A stretch of DNA of 8,413 bases from Dehalococcoidales bacterium (GTDB lineage Bacteria > Chloroflexota > Dehalococcoidia > Dehalococcoidales > UBA5760). Shown here in pieces: positions 6,530-8,413 of this stretch; the stretch's first letter is position 1, and every line of letters starts with the position of its first letter. Location: assembly GCA_028710655.1 (NCBI GenBank), contig JAQTTS010000084.1, forward strand, positions 1-8,413, written 5' to 3'. A model generated the notes under the pieces. The model had not been told where the DNA came from. It searched no databases and saw only the letters and a program-made list of their open reading frames with translations. The translations under genes were made by a program, and so were the position numbers.

Positions 6530-7609
6530 CTAGACTCCCATCTTTTCGGCTCTTGAAATCACCCTGACTTTGTTATCTTCCATTACTACGGTATCCTCAA
6601 TCCTGACGCCGCCCCAGCCCGGGATATAAATTCCGGGTTCAATAGTAAATACCATGCCGTTGGTTAGCGACCCAGTGCTGCCATGACCGAGGCGCGGTGC
6701 CTCATGCGGCGCCAATCCTATACCGTGACCCAGGGCATGGCCGAAAGCTTCACCGTAGCCAGCCTCTTCTATGACGATCCTCGCCATATTGTCCGCCTCC
6801 TCTCCGCTCATCCCTCCCTTGATCATCGCGATTGCGGTTAACTGCGCCCCCAGGACAGTATCATATACCTTGCGAAAGGTCTCGTCCCGGCCGCCGATGC
6901 AAATGGTGCGGCTGAGATCACTGGAGTAGCCGCCGATCCTGGCTCCGAAGTCCATTATTATCGGCTCTCCGGAATGTATAGTACGTGGCGAGGGACTGAT
7001 ATGGGGTAGCGCTGAATTATCACCTGAGCCGATAATAACGCTGAAGGGAATGGGCTCGCTACCCTTTTCCCGCATAAACCTTTCTATCGCCCAGGCCAGA
7101 TCCTGCTCGCTAATGCCGTTACTGATGATACTGGCGGCATAAGAAAAGGCAGCATCGCTGATTGCCGCTGCCCGTACTATCAACTCAATTTCCTCAGGTT
7201 CTTTGATCACCCGGAGCGACTCGATAAGCCCATCGACAGGGACAAGCCTGAAGGAAAGCTTCTTTGTCTTTATTATATCAGATAACTCCCGGTAATGATA
7301 AAAGGTGACGTGCCTGCTTTCAAACCCCAGCCGGTTAATGCCCGGCTCATCCACCAGCTCAGGGAACCAGTTCTCCGCGGGGCCGCTTGTCCTGAAGATT
7401 TGAAAGCCGGGCGACTGCCTTTGCGCCTGTTCCAGGTAGCGAAAGTCGGTGGCCAAGACCTGCTTCCGGGGTGTTATCAAGAGGTAGCCGTCGGAGCCGC
7501 TAAAACCGGACAGGTAGTACCGGTTCTCCGGCTGGGAGATCAAGATAGCATCAATCTCCTGGTCGGCGAAACTCTGTAGCAGCCGGTTAATTCTATCCTT
7601 CCAGCCCAT
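6530..7609 (-). CDS. pepQ: M24 family Xaa-Pro peptidase (aminopeptidase P or prolidase type)
   Basis: This is a cytoplasmic dinuclear metallopeptidase that cleaves bonds involving proline. From the chosen ATG it is 359 residues, normal for bacterial YqhT/PepQ-like enzymes. It has a creatinase-like N-terminal domain (about 4-130: ENRYYLSGFSGSDG, LGFE) and a pita-bread catalytic domain (about 140-357). The five metal ligands are visible: Asp220 (MDFGA), Asp231 (SSDLSRT), His295 (GHALGHGIGL), Glu324 (FTIEPGIY) and Glu338 (VRIEDTV). His203 (LPH) and His302 (APHE) complete the usual active site. The start at 7609 is preferred because it follows AGGAGG (7621-7626) and begins with MGWKDRINRLL. A longer reading from 7711 adds 34 unfolded-looking residues deep inside the xer gene. 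It overlaps the recombinase end by 17 bp and precedes efp by 1 bp. The family is certain; PepQ versus PepP activity is not resolvable. Confidence 0.92.
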   Translation of the reverse strand: MGWKDRINRLLQSFADQEIDAILISQPENRYYLSGFSGSDGYLLITPRKQVLATDFRYLEQAQRQSPGFQIFRTSGPAENWFPELVDEPGINRLGFESRHVTFYHYRELSDIIKTKKLSFRLVPVDGLIESLRVIKEPEEIELIVRAAAISDAAFSYAASIISNGISEQDLAWAIERFMREKGSEPIPFSVIIGSGDNSALPHISPSPRTIHSGEPIIMDFGARIGGYSSDLSRTICIGGRDETFRKVYDTVLGAQLTAIAMIKGGMSGEEADNMARIVIEEAGYGEAFGHALGHGIGLAPHEAPRLGHGSTGSLTNGMVFTIEPGIYIPGWGGVRIEDTVVMEDNKVRVISRAEKMGV

Positions 7610-8413
7610 TATCCTGCTTTCCTCCTGCCATGGGATGGGCGGAGAGGTATACCTTTCTTGCCTGACTCTTGGTGACATGGGTATAGATCTGGGTAGTGGA
7701 CAGGTCGGCATGTCCCAGAAGCTGCTGTACCACTCTCAAGTCAGCCCCACCGTCGAGGAGGTGAGTGGCGAAGGAATGGCGCAGCATATGGGGATGGACC
7801 CGCCTGTTGATGCCGGCAGCAGCGGAGCATTTCTCCACTATCTTCTGCACCCTCCGTTCTACCAGGCGCCTGCCGCTGCGGTTAATGAACAGGGCCGGGG
7901 TGACTTTCCTGCCCAGCAGCCTGATCCTGCCCTGGTTTATGTAGCTAAAAATGGCTGCTGCGGCTGGCTTACCCATCAACACCACCCGCTCTCGATAGCC
8001 TTTGCCCCGGACCCTGATTTCATTGGTATCAAGGTTAACCTTATCAATATCCAGGCTTACCAGCTCGCTTACCCTCAAACCAGAAGCGTAGAGCAATTCC
8101 AGTAGGGCCCGGTCACGCTGTCCCTGCGGCGTGGACAGGTCAGGAGCGTTGAGGAGCTCAAGCACCTCTTTCTGACTCAGGAAGCCAGGCAGCCGCTTGT
8201 CCAGCTTGGGAGAAGAGGTATCGGCAACCGGACTGGTAGCAACTATCTCTTCTCGCATCAGGTAGCGATAGAAGGAGCGGATTGCCGAGAGCTTACGGGC
8301 GATACTGACCTTAACAAAGCCATGCTCAAGAAGGTAGGAGAGATAGTTGCGGATGACCTGTTTGTCAACCTCGTGAAGCGAGCCGATCTTTCGTGACTTC
8401 AGGAAGCTGAAAA
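7593..8413 (-). CDS. xerC/xerD: XerC/XerD-type tyrosine recombinase (5' truncated by the window)
   Basis: The frame stays open through the right edge, so the ATG at 8258 is internal; 272 residues are visible and roughly 20-30 N-terminal ones are missing. The N-terminal SAM-like core-binding domain is at visible residues 1-60 (DKQVIRNYLSYLLEHG, SIARKLSAIRSFYRYL). The catalytic domain follows a short linker, starting at LPGFLSQKEV. All catalytic residues are present in visible numbering: Arg113 (SGLRVSEL), Lys137 (GKGYRERVV), His208 and Arg211 (HPHMLRHSFATHLL), His234 (LLGHADLSTTQ) and the nucleophile Tyr243 (IYTHV). This is the classic housekeeping pattern for resolving chromosome dimers at dif during division. 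The C-terminus mixes features: DLSTTQIYTHV resembles XerD and VYLSAHPMA resembles XerC, so the paralogue is not decided. Its place at the head of a tight housekeeping cluster argues against a phage or transposon integrase. Confidence 0.93.
   Translation of the reverse strand, partial: FSFLKSRKIGSLHEVDKQVIRNYLSYLLEHGFVKVSIARKLSAIRSFYRYLMREEIVATSPVADTSSPKLDKRLPGFLSQKEVLELLNAPDLSTPQGQRDRALLELLYASGLRVSELVSLDIDKVNLDTNEIRVRGKGYRERVVLMGKPAAAAIFSYINQGRIRLLGRKVTPALFINRSGRRLVERRVQKIVEKCSAAAGINRRVHPHMLRHSFATHLLDGGADLRVVQQLLGHADLSTTQIYTHVTKSQARKVYLSAHPMAGGKQDNGLEG

Noticed and set aside
7610..7711. N-terminal extension of the M24 peptidase starting at 7711
   Set aside because: The 34 extra residues are Pro/Arg/Ser-rich, lie wholly inside the recombinase gene and lack family similarity. 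The internal ATG at 7609 has an AGGAGG site and gives the normal length.
7593..8258. Recombinase starting at the ATG at 8258
   Set aside because: The frame continues upstream to the window edge and encodes a typical Xer core-binding domain, so this ATG is internal.
7593..8413. Integrase of a phage or integrative element
   Set aside because: There are no att-like repeats, excisionase or cargo genes. The gene is tightly packed with core genes, and the neighbouring tRNA-Lys lies over 6 kb away and is intact.
1..8413. CRISPR arrays, insertion sequences, toxin-antitoxin pairs or defence islands
   Set aside because: No direct-repeat arrays, terminal inverted repeats, transposase motifs or paired small toxin genes were seen on either strand.

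Overview
The window is a compact, coding-dense stretch of a bacterial chromosome made mostly of core genes. GC content is moderate to high by eye, start codons include TTG, and Shine-Dalgarno sites are strong. The gene content, the EF-P with a non-canonical tip loop and the membrane-anchored, fibronectin-like surface protein suggest a Chloroflexota bacterium, possibly Dehalococcoidia. This is inference from recalled gene neighbourhoods; no search was run.

Layout. (1) 1-591, plus strand: the 3' end of a large extracytoplasmic protein with Fn3-like repeats, a Pro-rich linker and a C-terminal membrane anchor, closed by a strong intrinsic terminator (629-664). (2) 759-834, minus strand: tRNA-Lys(CTT) with an encoded CCA. 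(3) 906-1318, plus strand: a promoter overlapped by a perfect 21-bp palindrome, driving a 116-residue protein I do not recognise. (4) 1436-5248, plus strand: a promoter followed by aspS-tig-clpP. The three genes are joined by two ATGA stop/start overlaps and so are probably translationally coupled. (5) 5318-8413, minus strand, converging on clpP: xerC/D-type recombinase (5' end outside the window), an M24 Xaa-Pro peptidase, efp, and a PHP-domain phosphoesterase. These are packed with a 17-bp overlap, a 1-bp gap and a 2-bp gap, which implies one operon whose promoter lies beyond the window.

How the genes fit together. The plus-strand operon covers tRNA charging (AspRS), nascent-chain folding (trigger factor) and proteolysis (ClpP), a protein birth-and-quality-control set without the clpX that often follows. 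The minus-strand operon places EF-P, which relieves ribosome stalling at proline runs, next to a peptidase that cleaves Xaa-Pro bonds, together with a chromosome-dimer-type recombinase and a PHP hydrolase of unknown substrate.

No CRISPR array, insertion sequence, prophage or obvious novel defence system is visible. The items most worth a second look are the palindromic operator and orphan gene at 906-1318, the altered EF-P tip loop, and AspRS residues that suggest a non-discriminating enzyme.
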